NCBI RefSeq assembly: GCF_002259745.1
Contig: NZ_MWWW01000032.1
Location: 1 to 54,693 of the forward strand
Reading direction: 5' to 3'
DNA length: 54,693 nt
From: Bifidobacterium myosotis
GTDB taxonomy: Bacteria; Actinomycetota; Actinomycetes; Actinomycetales; Bifidobacteriaceae
The translations under genes and the position numbers were made by a program. Under the pieces are notes generated by a model. The model worked only from the letters and a program-made list of their open reading frames with translations, had not been told where the DNA came from and made no database searches. Numbering within the stretch: position 1 is the first letter of the stretch; each line of letters begins with the position of its first letter. Below, piece after piece: positions 41,780-50,728 of this stretch.

Positions 41780-43027
41780 ATGAAAGTTGATCTGTTGACC
41801 CGCGAGTACCCGCCGCACGTCTATGGCGGCGCCGGCGTCCACGCCGAAGAGCTGTCCAAGGTGCTGGCCGAGCGCATCGATGTGACCGTGCGTGCGTTCG
41901 ACGGCCCGCGCACCGAGGCCGACGTGCCCGCGATCCCCAACGCGGCCGAAGCCAAGGGCAGCCTCAAGGTGGTCGGATACGGCACTCCCGCCGAGCTGTC
42001 CGACGCGAACCCCGCGCTCAAGACCTTCGGCGTAGACCTGCAGATTGCCAACGACGTGGACGCCGACATCATCCACGCCCACACATGGTATGCCTGCCTG
42101 GCCGGCTATTTGGCCAAGATGCTGCACGGCACGCCGCTGGTCATCACCGCGCACTCGCTCGAACCGTTCCGCCCGTGGAAGCGTGAGCAGCTCGGCGGCG
42201 GCTACAACCTGAGCTCCTGGGCCGAGAAGGACGCCTACGAGCACGCCGACCGCGTGATCGCCGTCTCCGGCGGCATGCGCAAGGACATTCTCACCGCCTA
42301 CCCGAACCTCGACCCGGACAAGGTGGTCGTGGTGTACAACGGCATCACCATGTCCGAGTTCGCCACCCCCGCCGAGGACGATCCGGCGTGGGGCGTGTTC
42401 GACCGCTACCACATCGACCGCAGCAAGCCGACGCTCCTGTTCGTGGGCCGCATCACCCGTCAGAAGGGCCTGCCGTACCTGCTCAAGGCGCTGCATTTCG
42501 TCAACAAGGACGTGCAGGTGGTGCTGTGCGCCGGCGCGCCCGACACCCCGGAGATCATGGAGGAGGTCAAGACCTCCTTCGCCGAGCTCGACAAGGAGCG
42601 CGGCAACATCATCTGGATCGAGGAGATGCTGCCCAAGAAGGAGCTGAGCGCCCTGGAGCACGGCTGCGACGCCTTCATCTGCCCGTCCATCTACGAGCCG
42701 CTTGGCATCGTGAACCTTGAGGCCATGGCCTGCGGCCTGCCCGTGGTCGCCTCCGCCACCGGCGGCATCCCCGAGGTCGTCGTGGACGGCGAGACCGGCT
42801 TCCTGGTGCCGATCGACCAGCTGCACGACGGCACCGGCACCCCCACCGACCCGGACAAGTTCGTGCACGACATGGCCGACGCGATCAACAAGATCATGGC
42901 CGACCCGGAGTTGCGCGAGAAGATGGGCAAGGCCGGCTACGAGCGCGCCCGCGACGTGTTCAGCTGGGAGTCCATCGGCGATGAGACCGTCAAGGTCTAC
43001 CAGTCCGTGCTCGACGAGCGCAAGTAG
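41780..43027 (+). CDS. glgA: Glycogen synthase, GT4 type (GlgA/GlgM)
   Basis: About 415 residues, the actinobacterial form. N-terminal TREYPPHVYGGAGVHAEEL (donor-site glycine-rich loop), HAHTWYACLAGYL, LFVGRITRQKGLPYLL and the nucleotide-sugar segment CPSIYEPLGIVNLEAMACG are typical of GT4 glycogen/maltose-1-phosphate synthases. It builds alpha-1,4-glucan or maltose-1-phosphate from ADP-glucose; which one cannot be decided by eye. AAGGAGAG ribosome binding site. Apparently monocistronic, followed by palindromes and a terminator. Confidence 0.93.
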   Translation: MKVDLLTREYPPHVYGGAGVHAEELSKVLAERIDVTVRAFDGPRTEADVPAIPNAAEAKGSLKVVGYGTPAELSDANPALKTFGVDLQIANDVDADIIHAHTWYACLAGYLAKMLHGTPLVITAHSLEPFRPWKREQLGGGYNLSSWAEKDAYEHADRVIAVSGGMRKDILTAYPNLDPDKVVVVYNGITMSEFATPAEDDPAWGVFDRYHIDRSKPTLLFVGRITRQKGLPYLLKALHFVNKDVQVVLCAGAPDTPEIMEEVKTSFAELDKERGNIIWIEEMLPKKELSALEHGCDAFICPSIYEPLGIVNLEAMACGLPVVASATGGIPEVVVDGETGFLVPIDQLHDGTGTPTDPDKFVHDMADAINKIMADPELREKMGKAGYERARDVFSWESIGDETVKVYQSVLDERK

Positions 43028-43046
43028 TTTGCCGCGCCCCGCGCCT

Positions 43047-43195
43047 TCCTTTGATAAGGGAGGCTTAGCAACGCCCGTACTCGCCTCCCTCTGATGAGGG
43101 GATGAGCCGGCCGTCGGATGTAGACATCCGTGACGACCAGCCTGCCTCCCCTCTGAGGAGGGAGGTGTCGCGCGAAGCGTGATGAAGGGAGAGAC
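43047..43195. repeat. Cluster of bifidobacterial-type intergenic palindromes
   Basis: Successive hairpin-like units TCCTTTGATAAGGGAGG (about 43051), CCTCCCTCTGATGAGGGG (about 43086) and CCTCCCCTCTGAGGAGGG (about 43145). The last runs into TGTCGCGCGAAGCGTGA and GGGAGAGA. The last unit is clearly related to 54200-54246 (same palindrome, TGTC-n-GCGAAG and GGGGAGA order), so these are copies of a dispersed repeat. Confidence 0.75.
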
Positions 43196-43231
43196 CAAAA
43201 GACCAATCGTCACATGGTCTCTCCCTTTTGC
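43185..43231 (+). terminator. Terminator downstream of glgA
   Basis: AAGGGAGAGACCA and TGGTCTCTCCCTT pair perfectly around 17 bases, followed by TTTT. It overlaps the end of the repeat cluster. Confidence 0.8.
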
Positions 43232-43240
43232 ATGCAAACT

Positions 43241-43262
43241 ATGCCATGCGTAACCATGGCAT
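43241..43262. promoter_or_regulatory. Inverted repeat upstream of the ABC ATPase gene
   Basis: ATGCCATG and CATGGCAT flank six bases, 56 bp before the GTG start. A TTTGCATGCAAA palindrome lies just before it (43227-43238). Either may be an operator. Confidence 0.45.
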
Positions 43263-43317
43263 ACGAATTATGATTGTCCACTATCGAAAATAACCATCAC
43301 ACTGCAAAGGCATCACC

Positions 43318-44169
43318 GTGAGCTCAGCCGAAGTCCTCAAACTGGAGAACGTCGAATTCCGTCGCAACCGCCGTGTCATCATCACCGACGTGAACCTCAC
43401 CATCCGTGCGGGGGAGCGGTGGGTGCTGTTCGGACCGAACGGCATCGGCAAATCCACGGCCGTGGGCATGCTCGCCACCCGCACGTTCCCGTCCGAAGGC
43501 CGCGTGTTCATCCTCGGCCATCAGCTCGGCAAATATGATGTGTTCAAGTTGCGCACGCGCATCGGTCTCGCCTCCGCCGACCTCGGCCGCCAGTTCCCGG
43601 AGTTCGAGGACCCGCTGGACGCCGTGGTCACCGGGCTGTCCGCCGTGACCGGTCGTTGGCGGGACACGTACACGGACGAGGAGTACGCGCGCGCCCGCCA
43701 ACTGCTGCACGACTTCCGGGTCGGCTACCTCGAAGGCAAGCAGATGTGGAGGCTGTCCGAGGGCGAACGCACACGCGTGCTCATCGCCCGCGCGCTGATG
43801 GGTGACCCGGAACTGCTCATCATGGACGAACCGACCACCGGACTCGATCTGGGTGGCCGCGAGCAGGTGATGCGCACCCTGAGCCGCATCGGCGAGGAGA
43901 GTCCCGACCGCGCGGTGGTGCTCGTGACCCATCGGCTCGAGGAGATTCCGGCCGGATTCGACCACATCGCCATCATGGGACGCAAACCGGTCTCCGCAGA
44001 GGACGCCACCGCCGACGGCATCGACGCGATGGGCAATCCCTCCGCCGGCACCATCGTCTATTCCGGCGCGCTCGAGGACGGCCTGACCGACGAGCGCCTT
44101 TCGGACCTGTTCGGCATGCCGATAGAGGTCGAGCACAGCCACGGCCGCTGGTCCGCCTACGCGGTGTGA
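43318..44169 (+). CDS. ABC transporter ATP-binding protein
   Basis: About 283 residues. Walker A (FGPNGIGKST), signature (LSEGERTRV, with Glu replacing Gly), Walker B (LLIMDEPTTGLDL) and switch His (VTHRLEEIP) are present. The LSEGE signature and the form of the N-terminus resemble ModF/YlmA-like ATPases that work without an obvious permease. No permease gene is adjacent. GTG start with AAAGG. Overlaps by a few bases the open frame of the following HAD gene, so cotranscription is likely. Confidence 0.9.
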   Translation: MSSAEVLKLENVEFRRNRRVIITDVNLTIRAGERWVLFGPNGIGKSTAVGMLATRTFPSEGRVFILGHQLGKYDVFKLRTRIGLASADLGRQFPEFEDPLDAVVTGLSAVTGRWRDTYTDEEYARARQLLHDFRVGYLEGKQMWRLSEGERTRVLIARALMGDPELLIMDEPTTGLDLGGREQVMRTLSRIGEESPDRAVVLVTHRLEEIPAGFDHIAIMGRKPVSAEDATADGIDAMGNPSAGTIVYSGALEDGLTDERLSDLFGMPIEVEHSHGRWSAYAV

Positions 44170-44180
44170 GGGGAATGACA

Positions 44181-45023
44181 ATGACCGCAAGCAAACTGGT
44201 TTTTCTTGACATCGACGGCACTCTGGCGGATGAAAACCATGTGGTGCCCGACTCGGCGCGTGAGGCGTGCGCCGAAGCACAGCGCAACGGGCACAAGCTG
44301 TTCATCTGCACCGGGCGGTCCATGCCGAAGATCGAACGCAGCATTCTTGACCTCGGCTTCGACGGCGTGGTCTCCGTGGCCGGCGCGCAGGCGAATGTGG
44401 GGGATCGGCTGCTGTTCCAGCATCTCGTGCCGCCCGAGGCGATGGACGCCGCGATGGAGTATTTCCGTGTGCATCACATCGAGAACTACCAGTGGCAGGG
44501 CGCCGACGGCATGTACATCTCCGAAGGCTACCGCCGTCATCTGGAGTCGAAGGGCAAGGCGTTCAACCGCGGCGAGTTCGCACGGTTCTGGCATCTCATC
44601 GACGAAGTGGATGTGCCGGCCGGCTCCACGCTCGGGCATACGATTCGCGCGAGCAAAGGCTCGTACTTCACCGGCCCGGACCCGGATGTGACGTTCGAGG
44701 AGACCAAGCGGGACCTCGCCCCGTGGTTCGAGCTCGTGCATGGCTCGTACGACAAGATCTCGCCGAACAACGGCGAACTGCTCATCGCTGGCTACGACAA
44801 GGGCACCGCCGTACGTGACGTGGCCGCGGCGCTGGGATATGACATCGCAGACACGATCGCGATCGGCGACTCCGACAATGACACCGCCATGCTCAAGGCC
44901 GCCGGCACGTCCGTGGCCATGGGCAACGCCATCCACGGCATCGAGAAATTCTGCACCATCCAGACCACCGACATCCACGACGACGGCATCGCCAACGCCT
45001 TCAAGACGCTAGATTTGGTGTGA
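44181..45023 (+). CDS. Cof-type HAD family phosphatase
   Basis: About 280 residues. HAD motif I FLDIDGTLADEN, motif II (ICTGRS), motif III/IV Lys in GYDKGTAV and GDSDNDTAML are present, with the type IIB cap between. It dephosphorylates sugar phosphates or similar small molecules; specificity unknown. ATG 44181 has GAGGGG at eight bases, which is better than the in-frame ATG 44175. The ABC ATPase gene ends 12 bp before it, which suggests an operon. Confidence 0.9.
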   Translation: MTASKLVFLDIDGTLADENHVVPDSAREACAEAQRNGHKLFICTGRSMPKIERSILDLGFDGVVSVAGAQANVGDRLLFQHLVPPEAMDAAMEYFRVHHIENYQWQGADGMYISEGYRRHLESKGKAFNRGEFARFWHLIDEVDVPAGSTLGHTIRASKGSYFTGPDPDVTFEETKRDLAPWFELVHGSYDKISPNNGELLIAGYDKGTAVRDVAAALGYDIADTIAIGDSDNDTAMLKAAGTSVAMGNAIHGIEKFCTIQTTDIHDDGIANAFKTLDLV

Positions 45024-45046
45024 AAACGGCTTGTTTTCGTCCGTGT

Positions 45047-45062
45047 CGGTAAAATTTTACCG
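45047..45062. promoter_or_regulatory. Palindrome CGGTAAAATTTTACCG, copy 2
   Basis: Same perfect 16-bp palindrome and same immediate flanks as at 22887-22902. It lies 97 bp before the first gene of the TerB/glycine-zipper cassette, just before a TAGTAT hexamer (45080-45085) that could be the -10. A regulator bound here would act on the cassette promoter. Confidence 0.75.
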
Positions 45063-45158
45063 TGTTTCGCATCGTGCCATAGTATTGCAGTCAGAACGAT
45101 TATGGATTGCGCCGGCGTCGCCTAGTGATTGGCGAAGCTGGCCGGACAGGAGCGCATG

Positions 45159-46766
45159 ATGGCCGACGACGATAAGCGCATGAATCGTGAGCATGACGAG
45201 CGGCATGAGCGGGAACGCCAGCAGGATGATAAGGGGCGACACGCTGTGCAAGCCGCTTTGCAAGGAGCCGCGGCGGAAACCATTCAACGATTTGGGGCTG
45301 CAGCCAAAGAGCATTTGGCGGCGTATTCCGGGGTGGATCATGAAGCTGACGTCAACCTGAAGGAGGTTCCGCATAACAGCCTGAAGGTTAATGCGGCGTT
45401 GGCCGACAAACAAGGTGTGAAGCAGCTGGCCGGGTTCAGTGCGGAAGTTGAATCGTCTGCTCGTAGGAATGCAAAGCGTATTGTTGCCGGGGAATCAGGA
45501 CGTTTCAAACGCTATGATGCAGTGAAGGGCACGGCTAACGATCAGATCGTCGACATTGTCGAGGTCGACGTCAACGGTAACATCCTGTCTGGCTCCCAAG
45601 CGCAAATGAAATTCGTGGGGAGCAGCCCTAAAGATCTTCTTGCGGCGCTGAAAAGCAAGGATTACGCAAAGTATCGCGATGCCGGTGTCGGCATGGATAT
45701 TCCAGATGATTATTATGACGTGCTGATGGGGAATGGTCCTGATGGCATCGATGCGCAGATACGAAGCATGCAACAGAAGCTTGATGAGGGGCAGCTCTCG
45801 AAGGAATCTTCTGAAAAAGTCCAGCAGGAGATTGATAAACTGCGGACCATCAAGAAGAGTCTTCGAAAAAGCGGACTGACCAAGCACGAAGCGGAAAATG
45901 CCGTTGTGCATCCAAAACTTGTTGTGGCCAAGGATGTGGCCAAGCTGGCTCATAAGGCCGGAGTTCAACAGGCCAAGACCGGTGCTCTGATCGGCGGAGG
46001 TGTTTCATTGGTCCGTAATCTTGTCGGCTGTATTAATGGCACTATCGAGCCGGCGGAAGCGGCCAAAAACGTTGGTATGGATGCAGGCATGGCCGCGGCG
46101 TTCAGTTACGTCACCGCGTTTTCGGGCACCGCCATCAAGGGCGCCATGCAGAATGCGTCAAGCGAATACGTGCGTGGTCTGTCCCGTACGAATGTGGCTG
46201 CCGCGTTGGTTTCCACCACTGTGGATGTCTCCAAGGCGATTGCGCGATATTGCCGGGGAGAAATCACCGGCGCACAGTGTGTTGAACAGATGGGGCAGCA
46301 GGGGCTTGGCCAGCTTGGCGCTCTGATGGGCACGGCTGCTGTCATGTCTTCCGCTTCCGCTGTTGGAGTCACCGGTTTGGCTGCTGTCGCTGCGGGTATG
46401 GTGGGTAGCACCATCGGTTATACCGCCGCCATCGCAGTGTATGAGGAACTATCCACGGCATTGAATGAATACGAGATGGCCAAGGAGGAACGCATTCTTG
46501 TGGAACGCGAATGCGCCGAGACCATTGAATTGATTCGTCAGTATCGCATTGAACTGAACAACACCGTGGACACGTATCTGGCGGACAACACCGAAGCCTT
46601 CAACGCCGGATTCGAGGCCATGGACCAGGCCATCGCTGCCAATGATGTCAATGGCTATTTGGCTGGTAACGCCATGATTCAGGAAGCGTTGGGATATAAG
46701 CCGCAATTCCGTACACAACAGGAGTTCGATGACGTGATGAGCTCCGATGAGAACTTCGTTTTGTGA
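45159..46766 (+). CDS. Large membrane-associated protein, unknown family (cassette gene 1)
   Basis: About 535 residues. A charged, His/Arg/Glu-rich N-terminus (MADDDKRMNREHDERHERE) is followed by an alpha/beta-like region (AKRIVAGESGRFKRYDAVKG, then IVDIVEVDVNGNILSG and QMKFVG). A helical charged region comes next, then a Gly/Ala-rich hydrophobic segment (TGALIGGGVSLVRNLV, then residues about 310-440 with MAAAFSYVTAFSGTAIKGAM and VTGLAAVAAGMVGSTIGYTA). The tail ends FRTQQEFDDVMSSDENFVL. The hydrophobic block looks like membrane-inserting hairpins rather than a transporter. I recognise no named family. AGGAG ribosome binding site favours ATG 45159. Confidence 0.8.
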   Translation: MADDDKRMNREHDERHERERQQDDKGRHAVQAALQGAAAETIQRFGAAAKEHLAAYSGVDHEADVNLKEVPHNSLKVNAALADKQGVKQLAGFSAEVESSARRNAKRIVAGESGRFKRYDAVKGTANDQIVDIVEVDVNGNILSGSQAQMKFVGSSPKDLLAALKSKDYAKYRDAGVGMDIPDDYYDVLMGNGPDGIDAQIRSMQQKLDEGQLSKESSEKVQQEIDKLRTIKKSLRKSGLTKHEAENAVVHPKLVVAKDVAKLAHKAGVQQAKTGALIGGGVSLVRNLVGCINGTIEPAEAAKNVGMDAGMAAAFSYVTAFSGTAIKGAMQNASSEYVRGLSRTNVAAALVSTTVDVSKAIARYCRGEITGAQCVEQMGQQGLGQLGALMGTAAVMSSASAVGVTGLAAVAAGMVGSTIGYTAAIAVYEELSTALNEYEMAKEERILVERECAETIELIRQYRIELNNTVDTYLADNTEAFNAGFEAMDQAIAANDVNGYLAGNAMIQEALGYKPQFRTQQEFDDVMSSDENFVL

Positions 46767-46775
46767 GAAAGGAAC

Positions 46776-47684
46776 ATGTACACGATGACGTGCATTCAAA
46801 AAGAACATGCGCTGCAAGCGTTCTATTACTTGATGGCGGTGGACGGTTCCATCGATGACGAGGAACTCGAGCTGTTCGACCATATCGGTGAAGAGCTCGA
46901 CGCGGAGCATTTCCATGACTATCGGCAGAAGTTGATCGATTCATGCGAAAGCAGACTGCACTCGTATCCTGATGAGGATTGCTACGATGTGATTGTCGAG
47001 GGCGTCGATGAAGCGGTGTCCCATCGGACCGATGCCCAGGATGATGGTGTTGTTCCCCGTTTGCTGTTATGGGACATGTTGGCTGCAGCATATGCGGATG
47101 GGAATTATGATCCCGCCGAGTGCAAACTCATCAGGCATATCGCGCGGACGGTGGTCAAGGAACGTTCACTATACCCGGAAATGGAACATCTCATGCGATC
47201 CGCGCATTCGGTGAGGGATGAACTCGCGTGGATTACATCCTCAGATAGGCCATACGCCGAGGTGCAGCCTGTGGTGGAGATCCTTCAGGAACGTGAGGCG
47301 GCAATCCAATTGGCAGCCACGCAGTTGGTCGCCGATGAGATGGTGCCCGAGCCTCCCGCGGCGATGACCGTTCGTAAGGATATGTTCGACATTGCAGCGG
47401 AAAACGTCGATAAAGCCGTGACCCCCGTATTGGGACAGGTTCAACAAGGCGTTCAGGGGGCTGCCGACTCCGTCAAACAAGCCGTGGTCAAGGTTCCTGG
47501 TGTCGCGAAGGCCGGTGACGCCGTGAATTCCGCGGTAAAAACCATGGGCGACGCATTGAACCCGGTGGGTGACGAAGTACGCAAGCAAGCCGGAAACGCG
47601 GCTCAAGAGGCGAAGAAACAGGCTGATAATGCGGCCAACGCGGTCAAAGGATTCGTTGGCGGACTGTTCGGCGGCAAGCATTAG
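46776..47684 (+). CDS. TerB-like protein with amphipathic tail (cassette gene 2)
   Basis: About 302 residues. The N-terminal two thirds carry two TerB-like acidic helical motifs: FYYLMAVDGSIDDEELELF (residues about 14-33) and LLLWDMLAAAYADGNYDPAE with IRHIAR. TerB domains occur in tellurite- and stress-response systems. Residues about 210-302 are an Ala/Val/Lys-rich repetitive amphipathic stretch (AADSVKQAVVKVPGVAKAGD, NAAQEAKKQADNAANAVKG) like LEA/apolipoprotein helices, ending GGLFGGKH. It starts 10 bp after gene 1; ATG 46785 is an alternative with better spacing from AAAGGA. Confidence 0.75.
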   Translation: MYTMTCIQKEHALQAFYYLMAVDGSIDDEELELFDHIGEELDAEHFHDYRQKLIDSCESRLHSYPDEDCYDVIVEGVDEAVSHRTDAQDDGVVPRLLLWDMLAAAYADGNYDPAECKLIRHIARTVVKERSLYPEMEHLMRSAHSVRDELAWITSSDRPYAEVQPVVEILQEREAAIQLAATQLVADEMVPEPPAAMTVRKDMFDIAAENVDKAVTPVLGQVQQGVQGAADSVKQAVVKVPGVAKAGDAVNSAVKTMGDALNPVGDEVRKQAGNAAQEAKKQADNAANAVKGFVGGLFGGKH

Positions 47685-47707
47685 ACGGAGTAGAGGAAGG
47701 TTATATT

Positions 47708-48706
47708 ATGCCGATTTTCATGGCACCATTGTTTTTAGGGCTTGCCGCAGCAGGTGGTGTAGCCGGTGTGGGTATGGGAGCTAAAGGCGGATTCGACCAG
47801 TTCAAGGCCGACCGATTGAACGCCAATTCCAATGATCGGATTCTTTGGGCGGCGAATCGTCTCGAACAGTTGCGTGGGCAATGCTCGGAATCGCTCAGCG
47901 CGCTGGGTAAAGAGAAGATCATCATCCTGGATGGGAACATGCGTCGTTTCCTGGAGGGATTTGGGCGGTTGAAGAACGTGGATTTCACAGCCTCGGAAGG
48001 TTTGGATGAACTGGAGCGTCTTCGTATTGACGAAGCGTCGTTTGATGAGCTCAAGGTAATGGGGAACGTCGCATCGTCGTTGCTGGAAGGCGGCGCAACA
48101 GGAGCCATCAGCGGAGCTCTTACCGCGTTCGGTGCATATAGTGCCGCTTCCACTTTTGCCACGGCTTCAACCGGTACCGCCATCAGTGCATTAAGCGGAG
48201 CCGCTGCCTCCAATGCAACCTTGGCGTTCTTCGGAGGCGGATCGTTGGCTGCAGGAGGCATGGGCATGGCTGGTGGGGTTGCCGTGCTTGGCGGTCTGGT
48301 GGCAGGTCCCGCGTTGCTGGTCATGGGCGCCATCGTCGGTGCCAAAGGCGGCAAGAATCTGGAGGAGGCGAAAACGCAATCCGCAAAGACCAGCCAGTAC
48401 TGCGAGGAAATGATGGCGGGAATCGACCAGTGCATCGCCATTCGCAGGCGCAGTGCAATGTTCTACGCACTGCTAGCCAGGCTTGATGCCAGGTTTTTGC
48501 CTCTTATCTACGAACTGGAGCGTGTCATCGACACCGAAGGAGAGGATTACTCGCAATTCACGGTTGATAGCAGACATATCGTTGCCTCAGCAGCCGCCAC
48601 AGCGGCTTCTATCAAAGCTGTATTGGATACGCCGCTGTTATCTGAGGACGGGTCTTTGACCGCAGAATCCGATGCGCTGCTTATTCGTTCGAATAACGAT
48701 GAATGA
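47708..48706 (+). CDS. Glycine-zipper membrane protein (cassette gene 3)
   Basis: About 332 residues. The first segment (PLFLGLAAAGGVAGVGMGAKGG) is a short hydrophobic glycine-rich helix. A charged helical region follows, then a long Gly/Ala/Ser-rich membrane-hairpin block (residues about 120-215: TGAISGALTAFGAYSAAST, TGTAISALSGAAASNATLAF, GGSLAAGGMGMAGGVAVLGG). A charged C-terminal coiled coil closes the protein. The pattern TGTAIxxLSGAAAxNAxLAxxGGGSLAAGG recurs, from memory, in other unannotated bacterial proteins. AGGAAGG ribosome binding site; 23 bp after gene 2, so one operon. Confidence 0.78.
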   Translation: MPIFMAPLFLGLAAAGGVAGVGMGAKGGFDQFKADRLNANSNDRILWAANRLEQLRGQCSESLSALGKEKIIILDGNMRRFLEGFGRLKNVDFTASEGLDELERLRIDEASFDELKVMGNVASSLLEGGATGAISGALTAFGAYSAASTFATASTGTAISALSGAAASNATLAFFGGGSLAAGGMGMAGGVAVLGGLVAGPALLVMGAIVGAKGGKNLEEAKTQSAKTSQYCEEMMAGIDQCIAIRRRSAMFYALLARLDARFLPLIYELERVIDTEGEDYSQFTVDSRHIVASAAATAASIKAVLDTPLLSEDGSLTAESDALLIRSNNDE

Positions 48707-48834
48707 TGGGCGGGACGTGCACGAGGAGGGTAATGCAAACAATGTCGAATGACATCTGACAGTTACATAAACTTTATGGCGAACGGTATGACGTTGTAGC
48801 GGGACATCTCGTGACTGGCTATGAGGAGGCATTG

Positions 48835-49698
48835 GTGAACGGCGAGTACATGCCGGTGGCAGTCGCACAGTTTACGGTTGCACAGGAGCCGGAACGCAAT
48901 CTGGAATTGATTGATGCGTTCGCGCGGGATGCGGCGCAGGATGGTGCGAAACTGCTGGTGCTGCCGGAGGGCCTTATCGCGCGTGACGGTGATGACGATT
49001 CGTTCGCCGCCGCCCATGCGCAGCCCATCGACGGTCCGTTCGTCACGGGGTTGCGGCGGATCAGCGCCAAGCGCCACATCACGTTGATGGGGACGGTCCA
49101 CGTCGTGCCGGATGCGCGAAATATGCGAGGAGATGAGGATCGCCCCGACGATCATCGGGATAGTCAGCCGGACAATCGCGTTTCCAACGCCTTTCTGGTG
49201 GTTCGCGAAGGCGACATCATCGCGGACTACCGGAAACTCCACTTGTATGATGCGTTTGCCGCACACGAATCCGATGTGGTTCGGCCCGGGACGGAACTTC
49301 CTCCCATCGTCGGCTTCGATGGGTGGCGCATCGGTGTGATGACCTGCTACGATGTGCGGTTCCCGGAGACCGCGCGATCATTGGCGGTGCGTGGTGCGGA
49401 TGCGATCGCGGTCAGCGCCGCATGGGTGCGAGGCGATTCCAAAGAACGGCACTGGAGGTTGCTGACGGCGGCCCGGGCCGTGGAAAACACCTGTTACGTA
49501 CTGGCTTGCAGCGAAGTGAGCAAACGTAATATCGGATGCAGCCGCATCATCGATCCCATGGGCGAGACCATGGCTGAGGCTGACGATACACGATCTGGCC
49601 TGATCAACGCTGTTTTGGACCGGAATCGACTTAAACGAGTACGTGAGGTATTGCCGGTACTGAAAGATCGGCGGTTCGCCGACCCGCAACTACCCTGA
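48835..49698 (+). CDS. Carbon-nitrogen hydrolase (nitrilase superfamily)
   Basis: About 287 residues. The catalytic triad is visible: Glu45 (VLPEGLI), Lys134 (RKLHLYDAF) and Cys171 (MTCYDVRFPE). It hydrolyses an amide or nitrile; substrate unknown, with deaminated glutathione amidase-like or omega-amidase-like proteins among the relatives. GTG 48835 is preferred because GAGGAGG lies five bases before it; the ORF extends eight codons further. It stands after the cassette on the same strand but 128 bp away. Confidence 0.9.
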   Translation: MNGEYMPVAVAQFTVAQEPERNLELIDAFARDAAQDGAKLLVLPEGLIARDGDDDSFAAAHAQPIDGPFVTGLRRISAKRHITLMGTVHVVPDARNMRGDEDRPDDHRDSQPDNRVSNAFLVVREGDIIADYRKLHLYDAFAAHESDVVRPGTELPPIVGFDGWRIGVMTCYDVRFPETARSLAVRGADAIAVSAAWVRGDSKERHWRLLTAARAVENTCYVLACSEVSKRNIGCSRIIDPMGETMAEADDTRSGLINAVLDRNRLKRVREVLPVLKDRRFADPQLP

Positions 49699-49866
49699 TT
49701 CGGTAAGATACCGCCGTAAGCGACGCTATGAGGTCGCGGACCATCATGGTGATGACGGCATGATCGTCTTGCCGGTGGCCGGCCGTGGCCTCGTGGCGTA
49801 CAAAAGCGAGACCATGAGCTACGGTTACCGCAGTGCCGACGGCATCCGTGTCCACACCGCTGATTG
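49690..49866 (+). pseudogene. Coding remnant, unidentified
   Basis: One plus-strand frame is protein-like up to a TGA at 49864-49866: RRKRRYEVADHHGDDGMIV, then LPVAGRGLVAYKSETMSYGY. No start codon or ribosome binding site precedes it. It looks like the C-terminus of a lost gene whose 5' part has been replaced by the nitrilase gene. The family is not recognised. Confidence 0.35.
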
Positions 49867-49933
49867 ACCGACTGGCCGACGGGGACTGATTGGCGGGATT
49901 GACCACAACAGTGTGATATGTGATAGGAGAGAT

Positions 49934-50725
49934 ATGGGCTTTCTGGTGATGTTCATCGTGGCGCTGGTAATCAGCGCCATCGGGTTCAGGAAATTCGTCT
50001 GGTTCATTTCGCTTGGATACGGGTTTTCAATCGCAGGCATAGGCGTGGCGTTACTGGCGATGTTCGCGGCACAGCTCACGCCGGTGACGGCGATTATGGC
50101 TGTGCTCCTCGTCATCTACGGATGTCGGTTGGGCGGATACCTGCTGATACGTGAGCACCGCAGCGCCTCATATCAGGCCACCATGAAGAACGAAATCAAG
50201 GACGGTTCGAGCACGCCGTTCCTCGTGAAGATCCTGGTCTGGGCTGCCTGTGCGCTGCTATATGCCTGCGAGACCTCTCCGGTGCTGTTCCGCTTGTCCA
50301 ATAATGCGACGACGGATGTGGTGGCCGTCGTTGGTGCGGTGATCATGGCCGTTGGCATCGTCTTGGAATCCGTGGCCGACGCCACCAAAAACCGATTCAA
50401 GCAGCAGCATCCGAAACGATTCTGCGACGTGGGCGTATTCCGTCTCGTGCGTTGCCCGAACTATCTGGGCGAAGTCCTGACATGGACCGGCGTATTCGTA
50501 TCCGGCTGGACCGCGATGCACGGTATCTGGCAGTGGCTGGCGGCCGTCGCCGGCTGGGCATGCATTGTCTGGATTATGTTCGGTGGGGCTCGTCGGCTCG
50601 AAATCCGCCAGACCAAGAATTATGACGACAATCCCGAATACCGTGCCTATGCCAGCCATACGCCGATTCTGATTCCGTTCGTTCCACTGTATTCGGTCGC
50701 CCGATTCAAGTGGCTGGTGGGGTGA
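49934..50725 (+). CDS. DUF1295 / steroid 5-alpha-reductase-like membrane protein
   Basis: About 263 residues with six to seven hydrophobic helices. Residues in the second half match the DUF1295/isoprenylcysteine methyltransferase-like fold: KNRFKQQHPKRFCDVGVFRL, VRCPNYLGEVLTWTGVF and the tail with RRLEIRQ-x-x-YDDNPEYRAY. Such proteins act on lipid-soluble substrates with NADPH or SAM; substrate unknown. ATG 49934 follows AGGAGAG. The small basic gene follows 3 bp later. Confidence 0.85.
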   Translation: MGFLVMFIVALVISAIGFRKFVWFISLGYGFSIAGIGVALLAMFAAQLTPVTAIMAVLLVIYGCRLGGYLLIREHRSASYQATMKNEIKDGSSTPFLVKILVWAACALLYACETSPVLFRLSNNATTDVVAVVGAVIMAVGIVLESVADATKNRFKQQHPKRFCDVGVFRLVRCPNYLGEVLTWTGVFVSGWTAMHGIWQWLAAVAGWACIVWIMFGGARRLEIRQTKNYDDNPEYRAYASHTPILIPFVPLYSVARFKWLVG

Positions 50726-50728
50726 GCG

